Below are positions 10,011 to 20,385 of a stretch of 64,000 bases of DNA, piece after piece. Source of the stretch: Lumbricus rubellus (lineage: Eukaryota; Annelida; Clitellata; Crassiclitellata; Lumbricidae); the NCBI GenBank assembly GCA_945859605.1, contig OX243824.1, positions 437,831-501,830 on the forward strand, given 5' to 3'. Every line of letters starts with the position of its first letter. Position 1 is the stretch's first letter. Under the pieces are notes generated by a model. It made no database searches. It saw only the letters and a list, made by a program, of their open reading frames with translations, and had not been told where the DNA came from. The position numbers were made by a program, and so were the translations under genes.

Positions 10011-10129
10011 AACAGAGGGCGACCAGGACCATCCAGTGGGGGAGGGCTACTCCCTCACTGTCGGAGAAGTGGGGCGGCCTAAAATTAATAATCCCTATTT
10101 CCACTTCCTCGCCAACGTTTCGCATCTAA

Positions 10130-10580
10130 TATTACAATATTAACCTGACAGCTAGACCGAGTGCCCCCACGACTAACTCGTCTACACAATGGACACACCC
10201 CGCCCAGCTGGGACGGGGTGGGGCTGGGTTTTGTTCGGGGTGAACAAAAAATTGCAGGTGACTCGAAATTTCGAAGGGTAGCGCCGGGCCGCCGGCCACT
10301 CCAGAGGAGAGGAGAGAACACTCCGTGGGGGTGGGAGCGAAATTGGTGGTGACTGTTGAGGCGGGGGTGTTGTTGGCGGTAGAGGTCACAAACAGCAATC
10401 CTCTGAGTAACGCTGCAACACCCGAGAGGTGCAAGCATGCTGAAGCGGGTGGCGAGCGTGGATGGGTAGTGGATGGGGCTGGATGGGATTGGGTGGGGTG
10501 AGAGGGCGTGGGACGGGATGGGGTTGGGAGGGCGGGGTGGTGGTGGGTGGTGGCGACGGCGGGGAAAGCCGAAACTGTAA
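10130..10580. other. GC-rich island with G-tract region
   Basis: An unusually G/C-rich patch. 10445-10560 is a purine-skewed run of GGAT/GGGT/GGGTGG tracts with many G3-4 runs on the plus strand, so G-quadruplex formation is plausible. Long open frames here are low-complexity (Pro/His-rich on the minus strand) and not convincing genes. Confidence 0.5.
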
Positions 10581-10739
10581 AAAATTCGTTTAGAAATTCT
10601 TATTTCTTCTTGCAAATATATTATTATCCAAAAACCTCAATGGTACTTTTTATGGCCCACCCTGCATATTAGATTTTGTTTATAGTGTGATACGTGTACG
10701 CTCATACATGTAATATAACGAGCGTTCACTTACATGCTA

Positions 10740-11160
10740 TCCTCTATGGCTTACGTGACTTATCTCAGGCGTAGACCTGGACACGGTCCTTTGGTCTTGC
10801 ACGTGAGAGGGAAAGGTGTGGCCAGTTGGCGCCACAAGTCACGTGGGTTTAGCCCGAGCTATCGTGAAAAGGTTGGACGATAGAGCGTTCAGTATAATTC
10901 GCCTCGTTGGTGGGACTGGTCGAGTCGTTGGTCGCATCGTTGGTGGACTCGTTGGATGTTGTTCCTGAGACGTCCCCTGTTGGTGGGTCCTGCATTGAAC
11001 GTTTTCCTTCCGTGACGTTCAGAAGCTGTCGTTCAGCTTGTCCGGAGTTCGGTTCGTATTCACCGTTGGTTCGGTTCTGCTTGGCTGTCGTATGCCTACT
11101 TTCAAGGTATTTAAAGGACTCTTTACATAATTCATTGCTGTGAATATTTATCACATTAAA
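10740..11160. other. CpG-rich segment of unknown origin
   Basis: GTTGGT-rich, CpG-containing sequence ending near TATTTAAAGG. It resembles the composition of the LTR at 60.7 kb, but I found no TG...CA ends or target duplication, so a solo LTR is only a guess. Confidence 0.25.
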
Positions 11161-11218
11161 CGATGAAAATTAATTTGGGACCTTGCGAGATTTCTCCCTA
11201 GATGCAACGCTAACAATG

Positions 11219-11259
11219 TTAGACACCTTTGATGCACTTATTTCAGACTTTATATAATT
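11219..11259 (+). promoter_or_regulatory. PSE-TATA-like promoter, site 7
   Basis: TTAGACACCTTTGATG with G at 11222; TATATAATT starts at 11251 (29 nt). Downstream sequence is unlike that after other sites. Confidence 0.6.
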
Positions 11260-11548
11260 TACATTCTCGCAAAACAACAACTTTTATCACTTCTTTCGAG
11301 CACATTCGTAATGTGGCGCTATAACAAGTGGACTTCCCAAGGCCTATAATAATTATAATAATCTTAGATAATTATTTGGAAACATCTTAAAAAACTCCTA
11401 TGAATTACCAAAGTGTCGATTTTCGCTTTTCTCCAATATACGTTATTCCTATGCACATTGTAAGTTATAGATCGTTCTTTCAAGAAGTAAGCTTGCAAAG
11501 TAGCGCATCACTCTTCGAAAAAGTTATTATAGACCTCAAAATATTAAG

Positions 11549-11550
<2 letters not shown>

Positions 11551-11591
<41 letters not shown>
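11551..11591. repeat. (TA)n microsatellite
   Basis: About 20 TA units. Confidence 0.95.
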
Positions 11592-11592
<1 letters not shown>

Positions 11593-11704
11593 CACGCTCA
11601 GCCTAAACATCCCGAAATCGGAAAATAATTTCGCCACCTAAAATGTTTCTAAATAATTTCCATCGGCATCAATGGCCTTTGCTGACATGGAATGTTCATA
11701 GTCT

Positions 11705-11910
11705 CTTCATTCGCCCATCCATTAATTCATCCATCTATCCATTCATTATCTATCCATCATCGATCTAACCATTTATCAATTCATCCATCCATCCATCCAT
11801 CAATTCATCCATCCATCCAATCATCCATCAATTCATCCATCCATCCAATCATCTATTCATAATCCGTGCATTCACCCACCCATCCATTCACCAATCCATT
11901 AACCAATCCA
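11705..11910. repeat. (ATCC)n-type degenerate microsatellite
   Basis: CATCCATCCATTCATC-type repeats with interspersed AATT. May be a retroposon tail that has expanded. Confidence 0.85.
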
Positions 11911-12007
11911 CTAATAAATCCAAGCGCTGCGAATTATAATTGCTATCGTCAAATTGAGTTAAGGTCGATCTGACAGGAACTAAGTGGTTTTAAGCGACAA
12001 AACCCTA

Positions 12008-12048
12008 TTAGACACCTTTAAATTCTTTATTTATATTTTATATAAATA
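12008..12048 (+). promoter_or_regulatory. PSE-TATA-like promoter, site 8
   Basis: TTAGACACCTTTAAATTC with G at 12011; TATATAAAT starts at 12039 (28 nt). This is one of the closest matches to the composite consensus. It lies 85 bp upstream of the hAT insertion at 12134, so a downstream transcript would be interrupted by that element. Confidence 0.65.
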
Positions 12049-13187
12049 TTTTGACAGTGACGATGGCTAATAGTTGGCCACTAAAATGGTGTCAAAATGA
12101 CAGAAGGACGTCGTCAAAAAACATAATCTATATCAGGGGTCTCAAACTCAAGTCATCATGTGGGCCAAATTTGAAAATTTACAGTGTCTCGCGGGCCGCA
12201 ACATAAAATTATGTCTTGCAAGTTAAACTATTTTTATGAGGTGAGGGTTACAATCCTGTAATAATGATATAATCTTGTAAAATCACCTAAGCTAATTTTA
12301 TACTTTCAGTGTAACCTTAATCATGGTACTATACACAAAATTGAAAAACTCAGAGTCACAATGAAGAGCATCAATGTCACATTTAGTAAGCCTAATGGGC
12401 CTACCTACAACTAAACTTGTAGCATCTTTATATGATAAAGTATTATAGTTAATAGTGTCCGAGGTGATCAGGTGTGATTAGCGATACACATCATCTGACA
12501 ACATTTCCCAACTATCATTGTTTAGTTTTATCTTTTTAGATGTGAAGAATCAGAATATAGGTCTACATCTTCCACATATTCACCCGTAACTGTCAGACGT
12601 GTCATTTGAGATTTATTAATCTTCATTAAATAAAATGAAAAAGCTGTTCATATAATAATTCTTATGTGTAATGTCAAATATTGCCATTAGCGTGTTGCAG
12701 TAGGCCTACTGCAGGTGCAGATTTTGGTATTTTTCTTGTAGTAGAAAAGTATAGAATACTTTGTGCCTACCTTATTGTAGGCCTAAGCTTACTTCTGCTT
12801 CAACATGCATGGTATTACATTTAAAGCTCACTATAACTACACCGTGATTCAAAAAAAACTAAGCCAAACTGTTTTTCATATATCTTTAATGCCTGATAAC
12901 ATAGCACGCTAAAAGTTTCCAAATATTTAGAGAAGTGGACCAAGAATATGATCCCAAAGTTTCATCAGATAAAGTTGAACGCATAAAAAGATATGAATAT
13001 TTAAACTTCACATAACGAAATTGCTGTTTACAAGCAATTTTCTGTCAGATTCAATAAAAATGTTTCCCTATTATCTCTAATGCCTGATGATTAATCATTC
13101 TAAAATTTTCCAGATATGTAGAGAATTGAACTAACAATATGGTTCCAACAGTATGGTTTCATTATTTGATTAAATAACATGCTCTAA

Positions 13188-13426
13188 ATGTCCTCCTCCT
13201 GCTTGCACGCAAACCTGGAGGCTATGGCGCCATGCATTGGGAAACGGCATCGTCGATTATCCTCTGGTTCCTGCCAACTCACACTTCCAACAAGCGTTGC
13301 TTCAGATCGTTTATATCATGGATTGTTGTCTGGTAGACTCGGTCTTGCATCACGCTCCATATTTTATAGTCGACAGGATTCAAATCAGGACTGTTCGGAG
13401 GCCAAAATGTGGAAGAAATGAAGTCT
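13188..13426 (-). pseudogene. mariner transposase C-terminal relic
   Basis: Minus-strand translation reads FWPPNSPDLNPVDYKIWSVM, then QDRVYQTTIHDINDLKQRLL, with stops after. SPDLNPVDYxIW carries the last catalytic aspartate of Tc1/mariner transposases. The reading frame is broken upstream by the foldback insertion at 13435 and downstream by stops, so it is dead. Confidence 0.9.
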
Positions 13427-13434
13427 GGCGTCTA

Positions 13435-14071
13435 GGTTTGCGGACGATTCGTCTATGGACGATTCGTCAAGCGGACGATTCGTCTATGGACGATTCGTCT
13501 ATGGACGATTCGTCAGTGGACGATTCGTCCACCCGTGGTGGACTATAGGTGCTGGTACGCACTGAATTTCGTGACAGTGGTAGGCTATCCGTGTGCTACC
13601 ATTCGAACAAAGAGTCAATATCACGTCTATTTAAGCAGCAATAATTATTTTCATCGTTCAATCTTTTAGTTGAGTGACCTAAAAAATATAATCAATCCGA
13701 CTTACATGAAAAAGAATTATTTTCGGTCAGTGCGTACCAGCACCTATAGTCCATCACGGGTGGACGAATCGTCCACTGACGAATCGTCCATAGACGAATC
13801 GTCCATAGACGAATCGTCCGCTTGACGAATCGTCCGTGTGACGAATCGTCCACTGACGAATCGTCCATAGACGAATCGTCCGCTTGACGAATCGTCCGTT
13901 GGACGAAACGTCCTCGGACGAATCGTCCATAGACGAATCGTCCGATTGACGAATCGTCCGTTGGACGAAACGTCCTCGGACGAATCGTCCACTGACGAAT
14001 CGTCCACCTGACGAATCGTCCATGACGAACCGTCCATGACGAATCGTCCGTAGACGAAACGTCCGCATACG
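13435..14071. mobile_element. Foldback element with GGACGATTCGTCC arms
   Basis: Innermost of three nested elements. It is flanked by an 8-bp duplication GGCGTCTA (13427-13434, 14072-14079), which interrupts the mariner transposase. The left arm (13435-13575) and right arm (13728-14071) are inverted copies made of tandem repeats of a 13-15 bp unit that is itself a palindrome (GGACGATTCGTCC). A ~150-bp unique loop lies between. No ORF of its own. Structure recalls FB/Galileo-like or MULE foldbacks. Confidence 0.85.
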
Positions 14072-15552
14072 GGCGTCTAAGAGAGTCAGCATTTCGATGG
14101 TTTCCTTGGCTCTGTTGAAAAAGAAAACAGCCTTCTGGGGCTATAGATTTCTGATAACAGGTGGAAGATGTTGTGACAGCAGAACATTGCGATAATACAC
14201 TCCGTTAATTTTACTCCAGGATCCCTGAAGACTAAAATTTGTCAACTATCAAGCATCGAACCGCAACGAACACAATAACAGACACGCTGAAAACTGATAT
14301 TTCGGAAGATGAAGCTTAAAATGTTCATATCTTTCTATCCGTTCAAATTTATGACATGATATTTTGGAATCCTATTCTTGGTTCAATTCTCTAAATATCT
14401 GAAAATTGTAAGTGAGATTGATTATCAGAAATTGGAGATATAAGAAAAACAGTTTAGCTTACTTTTTTTACTGAATCTGACAGAAATTTGCTTGTAAACT
14501 GCAATTTCGGCATACAAAGTTTAAAAATTCATATCTTTTTATCCGTTCAAATTTATTTCATGAAATTTTGGAATAATATTCTTGGTCCACTTCTCTAAAT
14601 ATTTGGAAAATTTTAGCGTGATATGTTGTCAGGCATTAGAGATATATGAAAAACAGTTTGGCTTAGTTTTTTTTGAATCACGGTGTATATCTGCATATCT
14701 GCTGTTGCAGATTGAATATCCAGAGCAAAAATTAGAAGAATACAGTTTGAACCAAGGTTCAAAGAACAAAGGAACAGAGAATTCGGTTTTTAACCAATTT
14801 CTTTTTAAAATAAAAAACAAATAAAAAACCAGATGGCTCTCGCGGGCCGCATTATTCGGGTCCACGGGCCGCATGCGGCCCGCGGGCCGCGTGTTTGAGA
14901 CCCCTGATCTATATAATTATGGCGCTTGTGTATATAAAATTCCACTACTAACGGCGTGAGTTGTGCATAGAGAATTCAAAATTTTGACAACAACCTCCTT
15001 TCATTCTTTTTAAGTGTGAACGTTGTTTAATTAACAGTTTAGTGGTTCGTGTAGGCTACTATCATGGTCAAACACAGGACGATATAGTAAGTCTTAGTTG
15101 TTGTTTAAATCTGACTATAATAGTTGGCAACTAACGGAAAAAAGCGGTAGCCAATCACGGGCGACGACCTGTTAACCGTTTAAGTCACGATTGGCGCAAA
15201 ATCTGTTTTCTGACGGTCGTGTACTAGTTTTCTAGTCGCTCCGTGATGGTCAAAACATGGCGTGGGTACATTTTGCGGTTCGTCCACTTCGACGAAGCTT
15301 AGGACAACAACGATTGTTTTGGAGACACAATGGTTACATGCAAGCTTATTAGCTTAATTCTGCTGGCCCTAGGACGATGAGGCTATAGTTAGGCTTTTCG
15401 TTTTTGCCATCACCAAATGCCATTAATTAATGTGTGACAAGACGCACTTAGGCAAAGATCGCACAATACTGCCCGAGGAATCCTTTACGCGGGCGATACA
15501 ACCGTCGATAAGCAATACATTAACAGTTTGGCTCCATTTAGACAGTTGTCAG

Positions 15553-15592
15553 TTAGACACCTTTGTATTAGGAATACAAAATTTTATAAATA
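15553..15592 (+). promoter_or_regulatory. PSE-TATA-like promoter, site 9
   Basis: TTAGACACCTTTGTATT with G at 15556; TATAAATAG starts at 15585 (29 nt). Lies ~60 bp upstream of a minus-strand LINE relic. Confidence 0.6.
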
Positions 15593-15654
15593 GTATTTTG
15601 ATTTTTGCTGAACGATCTTTTTGGCTGGATGCTGAAGGGTAGTTTGTCACCTTG

Positions 15655-15870
15655 TCACCTTGTGCCATCGATTCTTGGAACCTTAGCGACCGCTGTGATA
15701 AACCTTCTCCATGTGTTACGATCTTCCGTCGCGTCTCTCAATTCCTCCAGTTTCATCTTTGTTCTCTCGTGTATTTCTTCCATCCACCTTCTTCTTGGGC
15801 GTCCTCTCTTCCTTTTTCCCTCTCCGCAGGCCAACATCATCTCCTTTTCCACAAGGACGTAATTAAAAAT
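15655..15870 (-). pseudogene. LINE RT C-terminal fragment
   Basis: Minus-strand frame reads GKRKRGRPRRRWMEEIHERT, then EDRNTWRRFI, the terminal GRPRxRWxxxI...DRxxWR block of non-LTR retrotransposons. Related relics lie at 55.9 and 57.8 kb. Confidence 0.75.
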
Positions 15871-15954
15871 GTTACACAAACCAAAGGAAAATTAATATTA
15901 CCGGTATTGATTCTCCTGGCCGTGTTTGAACCATGCAAAAAATCTTGTGGCACC

Positions 15955-16040
15955 CATAAATGGGGGCCACGTCCCATGGAGATTTGAAATGGGGGAGGGG
16001 GCATGGCCCGATTGCCCCCTGGATCCGCCCCTGCATATAG
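15955..16040. mobile_element. MITE-like fragment (GGGGCGGATCC type)
   Basis: GGATCCGCCCCTGCAT preceded by G/C-rich inverted blocks. A related end, TGATCCGCCCCTGG, is near 54.03 kb. No paired end identified. Confidence 0.35.
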
Positions 16041-16069
16041 CGCGGCGGCGCCAAAAAGGCGGCGCCAAA

Positions 16070-16310
16070 ACGTCACGCACCGGTTTGCTAGAGGTGGAAA
16101 AAGGTTCCTCAGGACATGACTGACATTTAGCATTACATTACGAAGCAGCCCAGCATCAGCTCCGGTAACTAATTTCTCCATGTTCGGGAACATCGTGGAA
16201 ATGAATCCCAGTCTTCGCATCCGGTTCAACATTTGTTCTTGCTTAGTTCTGTCGCTGCTAATGGTGAAACAACCCCCACAAGGTTGGGGCAGCATAGAGT
16301 ATCCTCGCGA
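16070..16310 (-). pseudogene. LINE C-terminal fragment (second type)
   Basis: Minus-strand frame reads LLRNVMLNVSHVLRNLFPPL, the SHVLxxLLPP motif at the C-terminus of several non-LTR retrotransposon polyproteins. Short relic. Confidence 0.5.
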
Positions 16311-16574
16311 CACAAGTAGCTTGAGCTACCTCGTGCAGAGCGTCAGAGGGTAGTCCATGGACTCTAAGCATTCTCAGTAATGATGCGTGTTGCGTGGTAA
16401 AAATCTGTCATTAAAATAATAATAATTATGAATGCTTAAATGTAAATCGCACGGCTTAAACTTTTATTTGTTTTGTTTTATGGAGGCCTACATTGATCAC
16501 GGTTGCCTTACGAAGGTTTACATTGAAAACACGGCGATGTGACGGTACTGCAGCCAAAAGATCTTGAGTTATTC

Positions 16575-16614
16575 TTGGACACCTTTAAATCAAATAATAA
16601 AGACGTTATTTAAG
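16575..16614 (+). promoter_or_regulatory. PSE-TATA-like promoter, site 10
   Basis: TTGGACACCTTTAAATC with G at 16578; TATTTAAG starts at 16607 (29 nt). TATTTAA is a weak TATA variant. Confidence 0.5.
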
Positions 16615-16911
16615 TCTTCTCTTTGTTAAATCTAAAGCTAGTGTTTTTGACAGATTGTTGTTACATTTTTATCGGATCAGGAGTTATAAATAGGCAAATG
16701 CGGACATGATAATAAGATTTCAATTCTGCTCACGCACGCATTCGGTCAAGATCTTTCCCCTACCTTGCGCACCCGTACGTACGCTAAATAGCCTTACTCC
16801 GACCACCTTTCCCTCCCATCATACGTCATAATTATATGGACAGCCATTAATAGAGTGTATGTGTGTATTTGCTGTTCAACGTCATTGCAGTGGTAACAAA
16901 GGCCATTAGCG

Positions 16912-16952
16912 ACGCCCTCCTCTTTTATCCAGGCTTGGGACTGGCACTGGCA
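16912..16952 (-). repeat. CCAGTCC...GGAGGGCG module
   Basis: Minus strand: GTGCCAGTCCCAAGCCTGG, ATAAAAGAGGAGGGCGTCGC, then AATGGCCTTTGTTACCAC and ACGTTGAAC. This is the best-preserved copy. CCACTGGTTGCACTCTGCC lies just 5'. Confidence 0.75.
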
Positions 16953-17018
16953 GAGTGCAACCAGTGGCGGAGTCCATTAATATGCAGGCCTAGTAGTATA
17001 GTTGCAGTTTAACGTCAC

Positions 17019-17061
17019 TGTGTGGTAACGAAGGCCATTAGCGATGCCCTCTTCCTTTATT
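17019..17061 (-). repeat. GGAGGGCG module, split copy (left part)
   Basis: Minus-strand module interrupted inside CCTGAATAAAG by the element at 17062-18809. The remainder (CAGTCCCAAACCTG) resumes at 18814. Confidence 0.7.
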
Positions 17062-18809
17062 CTGCCGTGCTAAGCAAAAAGACAGTAACTCAAGTTTTTC
17101 CGTTTTTGAGTTAGCACTTGTTTTCACATCCTGACAACATGTTCCATCATATCTGGAAGCAAGGAAACGGTATCGGTCCGGGAACATGGAAAAAAAACGG
17201 AAACGAAATTAACAGTATCTCAAAATTGGGTCGTCGTGCTAAGCAAAAAAGCAGTAACTTGAGTTACTGTCTTCTTGCTTAGTATTCCATGTATATTCAA
17301 GTCCGACCGATTTACAGATATTTCAATATATCGGCTTTCAAATCACCTAGAATCGTCATCTTGGTGTCAAAACATACACATTCAAGGTCAAGGAGTCCAA
17401 TAGGGTCATCTAAAAGTTTTCCCATGGGTCTGAATGGCGGCCATTTTCCAAAATGGCGTTCAAAATATGGATTTTTCAATTTCTCAGCTTTCAATTCACT
17501 TAGAATCGTCATCTTGGTGTCAAAACATACACATTCAGGGTCACGGATTCCAGTGGAGCCATCCAAATTTTCCCAATGGCCTCAATGGCGGCCATTTTCC
17601 AAAATGGCCGACCCAACAAAAGGATTTGTCAATATCACGGCTTTCAAGTAACTTAGAATCGTCATCTTGGTGTCAAAACACGGATTCCAGTGGAGCCATC
17701 CAAATTTTTTCAATGGCCTCAATGGCGGCCATTTTCCAAAATGGCCGACCCAACAAAAGGATTTGTCAATATCACGGCTTTCAAGTAACTTAGAATCGTC
17801 ATCTTGGTGTCAAAACACGGATTCCAGTGGAGCCATCCAAAATTTCAGAATGGCCTCAATGGCGGCCATTTTCCAAAATGGCGGACCCCAAAAGAGGGAT
17901 TTGTTAATATCTCGGCTTTCAGTTCACTTGGAATTGTCATCTTAGTGTCAAAACATGCAAAATTCAGTCAGGGATCTCAATAGGGCCATCACATAGTTCC
18001 CAGTGACCTCAATGACCACCATTTTCCAAAATGGCCGACACAAAATGAGGGATTTGCAAAATTCACATTTTGGACGGCCATTTTGAAAATGACCGCCATT
18101 GAGGCCAGATGAAGTTTTGGGTGGCCCCATTGGAATCCTTGTCCCTAAATATGTATATTTAGGCACCAAGATGACGATTCTAAGTGGATTTAATGCTGAG
18201 ATATTAAAAAATCACGATTTTGGTCGGCCATTTTGAAAAATGGCCGCCGTTGAAGCCAGAGTTGGTTTTAGATGGCACTATTGGAATCATCGTCCCTAAA
18301 TATGTATGATTAGACACTAAGATGACACTTTTAAGTGAAATAGAAGCCGAGATATTTAAAAGTATGTACATGTATATCTGTCGGCCATTTTGGAAAATGG
18401 ATGCCATTGGTGCCAGAGGGCATATCTGCAATGACCCTATAGCCAAATATTTTTCTTAGGACATGTTCGTGGTATATACCAAATTTCATGTTTGTTTCAC
18501 AAAGAGAACAATTATTTTTAACCAGCCCGCTCTACCATACGATGAGTTACTGCTTTCTTGCTTAGCATCAAACCGATTTTCAATTCTTCGATACTAAGCA
18601 AAAAAGCAGTATCTCATTTTTATACAATTTTTACACAAATTTCACAAAAAACTAGTTTAGTTTCAAAATTCAGTAGTTTATATATAACTGCTTGCAAAAA
18701 TTCAGAAAGATTCTAGCATTATTTCTGGTTGAATTAAACCGATTTCTTCTTTATCGTTTTACGCAAATTCGTCTTTTTTGAGTTACTGTCTTTTTGCTTA
18801 GCACGGCAG
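17062..18809. mobile_element. Palindromic element, TIR CTGCCGTGCTAAGC
   Basis: Ends CTGCCGTGCTAAGCAAAAAG and its inverse, with a 4-bp duplication TATT (17058-17061, 18810-18813). The empty site can be read from the interrupted GGAGGGCG module. Extra internal copies of the terminal repeat (GCTAAGCAAAAAAGCAGTAA) lie near 17230-17285 and 18545-18615. The core is an array of 130-155 bp units in direct order (five, 17.33-17.95 kb), then at least two inverted units (18.05-18.45 kb). Apparent proteins rich in NGGHFPKW are the tandem unit in translation. Confidence 0.8.
17331..18446. repeat. Tandem ~130-155 bp units, then inverted
   Basis: Marker string GAATCGTCATCTTGGTG recurs near 17350, 17503, 17656 and 17788, and degenerate near 17932. 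GGCGGCCATTTTCCAAAATGG recurs between them. Reverse-complement units (CCAAGATGACGATTC) occur near 18166 and 18312. The array is therefore a large imperfect palindrome centred near 18.04 kb. Confidence 0.85.
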
Positions 18810-18834
18810 TATTCAGGTTTGGGACTGTATTATG

Positions 18835-18895
18835 CCAAACAAACAAATTTATGTCCAGGGCAACGGCCTCTGTTGTCATGGGCCCTGGTCACACA
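18835..18895 (+). repeat. CCAGGG/CCCTGG stem-loop module, copy 2
   Basis: Stem CCAGGGC (18855-18861) pairs with GCCCTGG (18882-18888), 7 bp perfect, around the conserved loop AACGGCCTCTGTTGTCAT. A short ATCC tail follows. Confidence 0.55.
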
Positions 18896-18939
18896 TGGAT
18901 CCATCCAACCTTCGGTTTTTAAGTCGGCTCAAGGCAAGA

Positions 18940-18980
18940 CAAGACACCTTCATTTTGGTTAATCTCATCATAATAATTAC
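18940..18980 (+). promoter_or_regulatory. PSE-like motif, degenerate TATA
   Basis: GACACCTTCATTTTGG with G at 18943; TAATAATT sits at the TATA position. Duplicated at 51539 within the segmental repeat. Confidence 0.3.
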
Positions 18981-19118
18981 AGATTTTAATGGGGTTTTTT
19001 CTCCAAATTTTATGTTAATCGACTGAAACTTTTCTGCACCACTATGCTCACGTTGCTAAGACAAAAATAATTGAGCAATCGAACGAGTCATCAAAAGCGA
19101 TTTAACCTTAAAGTTAAT

Positions 19119-19456
19119 GTATTTGGGCACAGCACCCTCCTATCTTCGTGATTTCTTTACCTTGACCTCGACTGCTGCGGGTCGCCGATCTTTGCGCTCG
19201 GCCTCTAGAGGTGACTTCATGGTTCCTCATGCCCACACAGCCACAAGGCAGCACAGGGCATTTTCGGTCACTGGACCTTCCGTCTGGAACGACCTTCCCT
19301 CTAACCTGCGTTCCCAACCTCGGAACATGTCTGGCACTTTCTATAGTTCGCTCAAGACCTTTCTCTTCGACCGGGCCTGGGTCGGGAGCGCCTCTGAGTA
19401 GAGCCCTTGAAGAGGCGCTATATAAATACCATAGATAGATAGATAGATAGATAGAT
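19119..19456 (+). mobile_element. L2-type LINE 3' end, (GATA)n tail
   Basis: The frame from about 19120 to the stop at 19401 encodes QHRAFSVTGPSVWNDLPSNL and LKTFLFDRAWVGSASE, the L2 C-terminus. Then GAGCGCCTCTGAGTAG, GGCGCTATATAAAT and a GATA tail follow. The empty site is visible in the paralogous segment at 51.7 kb, which shows a clean 5'-truncated insertion. Confidence 0.9.
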
Positions 19457-19744
19457 ATATTACAGCGCAAAAGAGTCGATGTTGTGGGAATCAGCTTATC
19501 ACAGGCGCTCAGTCAAAACAAAAGCGATGGGTGATAATATTTTATTTTCGCATGAAATAATTCTACCTATAAATTATTACAAACTGGGAAAACGTTAACA
19601 ATTCGCTTATTCCATTTAAGATTCCTTTTCTTGCCTTCTGTTTAATTGGGTGAAGCTCCTCATTACCGCTGTGATCTTACTATACGCGGCCTATCTTGGG
19701 CATATCCACAGCCCAGGATCATGCATGTGACTCTGTTGTTATTT

Positions 19745-19860
19745 TACATTGGAATAGAATAGAATTGAATAGAATAGAATTGAACAGTATACATTAGAAT
19801 AGTATACAATAGAATAGAATAGAATTGAATAGTATACAATAGAATAAATTACAATACACT
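19745..19860. repeat. (AGAAT)n microsatellite
   Basis: GAATAGAATTGAATAG-type pentanucleotide repeat; a shorter version is at 52050-52115 in the duplicate segment. Confidence 0.9.
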
Positions 19861-20385
19861 ATAAAAATAAAGTTTACGCAGGAAGTTGTTGCCAGACACT
19901 TTTTCTGGAAATATTGTTTGTATAAGTGTAGATATATTATATTAAATAATATTCTTATCATATCTTATACCTTTTATTCGTTTACTTTGTGTCGTATATA
20001 AACAAAACCAGATCTATTTCAGTAAATTATAAAGACGATCCGCTTTTGCAACAATACAGAAGAAACTTTTACAGATGTTAAAATCAAGACCACCGATAAT
20101 TATCTATCGTATGGTCGACTAGATGTGGCGCCCGTGTACTTCCTATGTTGCAATTCGCACATTTTCAGCAGATCACCCTGCATACGTACAAATACGTTTC
20201 TCTTTTCTCTTAAATCTTTCAATACATTATGTGATCGATAGATCTGTGTAGAAATAATGTTGATGTATTGTAGGGGGTCATGGTTGTCACTAGCTGTCGC
20301 TACCCTATTTGCTGCTACCAATAATGTTATGGTCATTTTAGACATAGTGGCATAGGTCTCTACAATTATGTATTTTTATACGTAC

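Larger units (their letters stand above)
12840..14685 (-). mobile_element. Tc1/mariner element, copy 1 (middle of nest)
   Basis: Ends CACCGTGATTCAAAAAAAAC and its inverse, flanked by TA (12838-12839, 14686-14687). The terminal repeats are long and include tandem internal repeats. A decayed transposase runs on the minus strand (see 13188-13426). A second copy sits at 46.58 kb in the opposite orientation. Confidence 0.9.
12134..14906. mobile_element. hAT-type element (outer of three nested)
   Basis: Ends CAGGGGTCTCAAAC and GTTTGAGACCCCTG, flanked by a perfect 8-bp duplication ATCTATAT (12126-12133, 14907-14914). CAGGGG termini and 8-bp duplications are hAT hallmarks. Near the ends lie GGGCC/GCGGGCCGC blocks common in hAT elements. 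After subtracting the nested mariner the element is ~930 bp with no transposase, so it was non-autonomous. Confidence 0.9.
18905..20200. repeat. Segmental duplicate of 51505-52402
   Basis: Collinear matches to 51.5-52.4 kb include GACACCTTCATTTTGG, the CGCTCAGTCAAAACAAAAGC block, an AGAAT microsatellite, and CATCCTGCATACGTACAAAT-like ends. Copy A is interrupted by an L2 insertion (19119-19456). Confidence 0.8.

Noticed and set aside
10085..10615. 176-residue Pro/His-rich minus-strand frame
   Set aside because: Low-complexity translation of G-rich DNA; three overlapping frames are open.
13427..14079. CRISPR-like regularly spaced short repeats
   Set aside because: Spacers are 1-4 bp, units are palindromic and inverted across a loop, and the genome is eukaryotic; it is a foldback transposon.
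17289..17945. NGGHFPKW-repeat protein on the plus strand
   Set aside because: Tandem DNA repeat inside a palindromic transposon; the same peptide appears on both strands.
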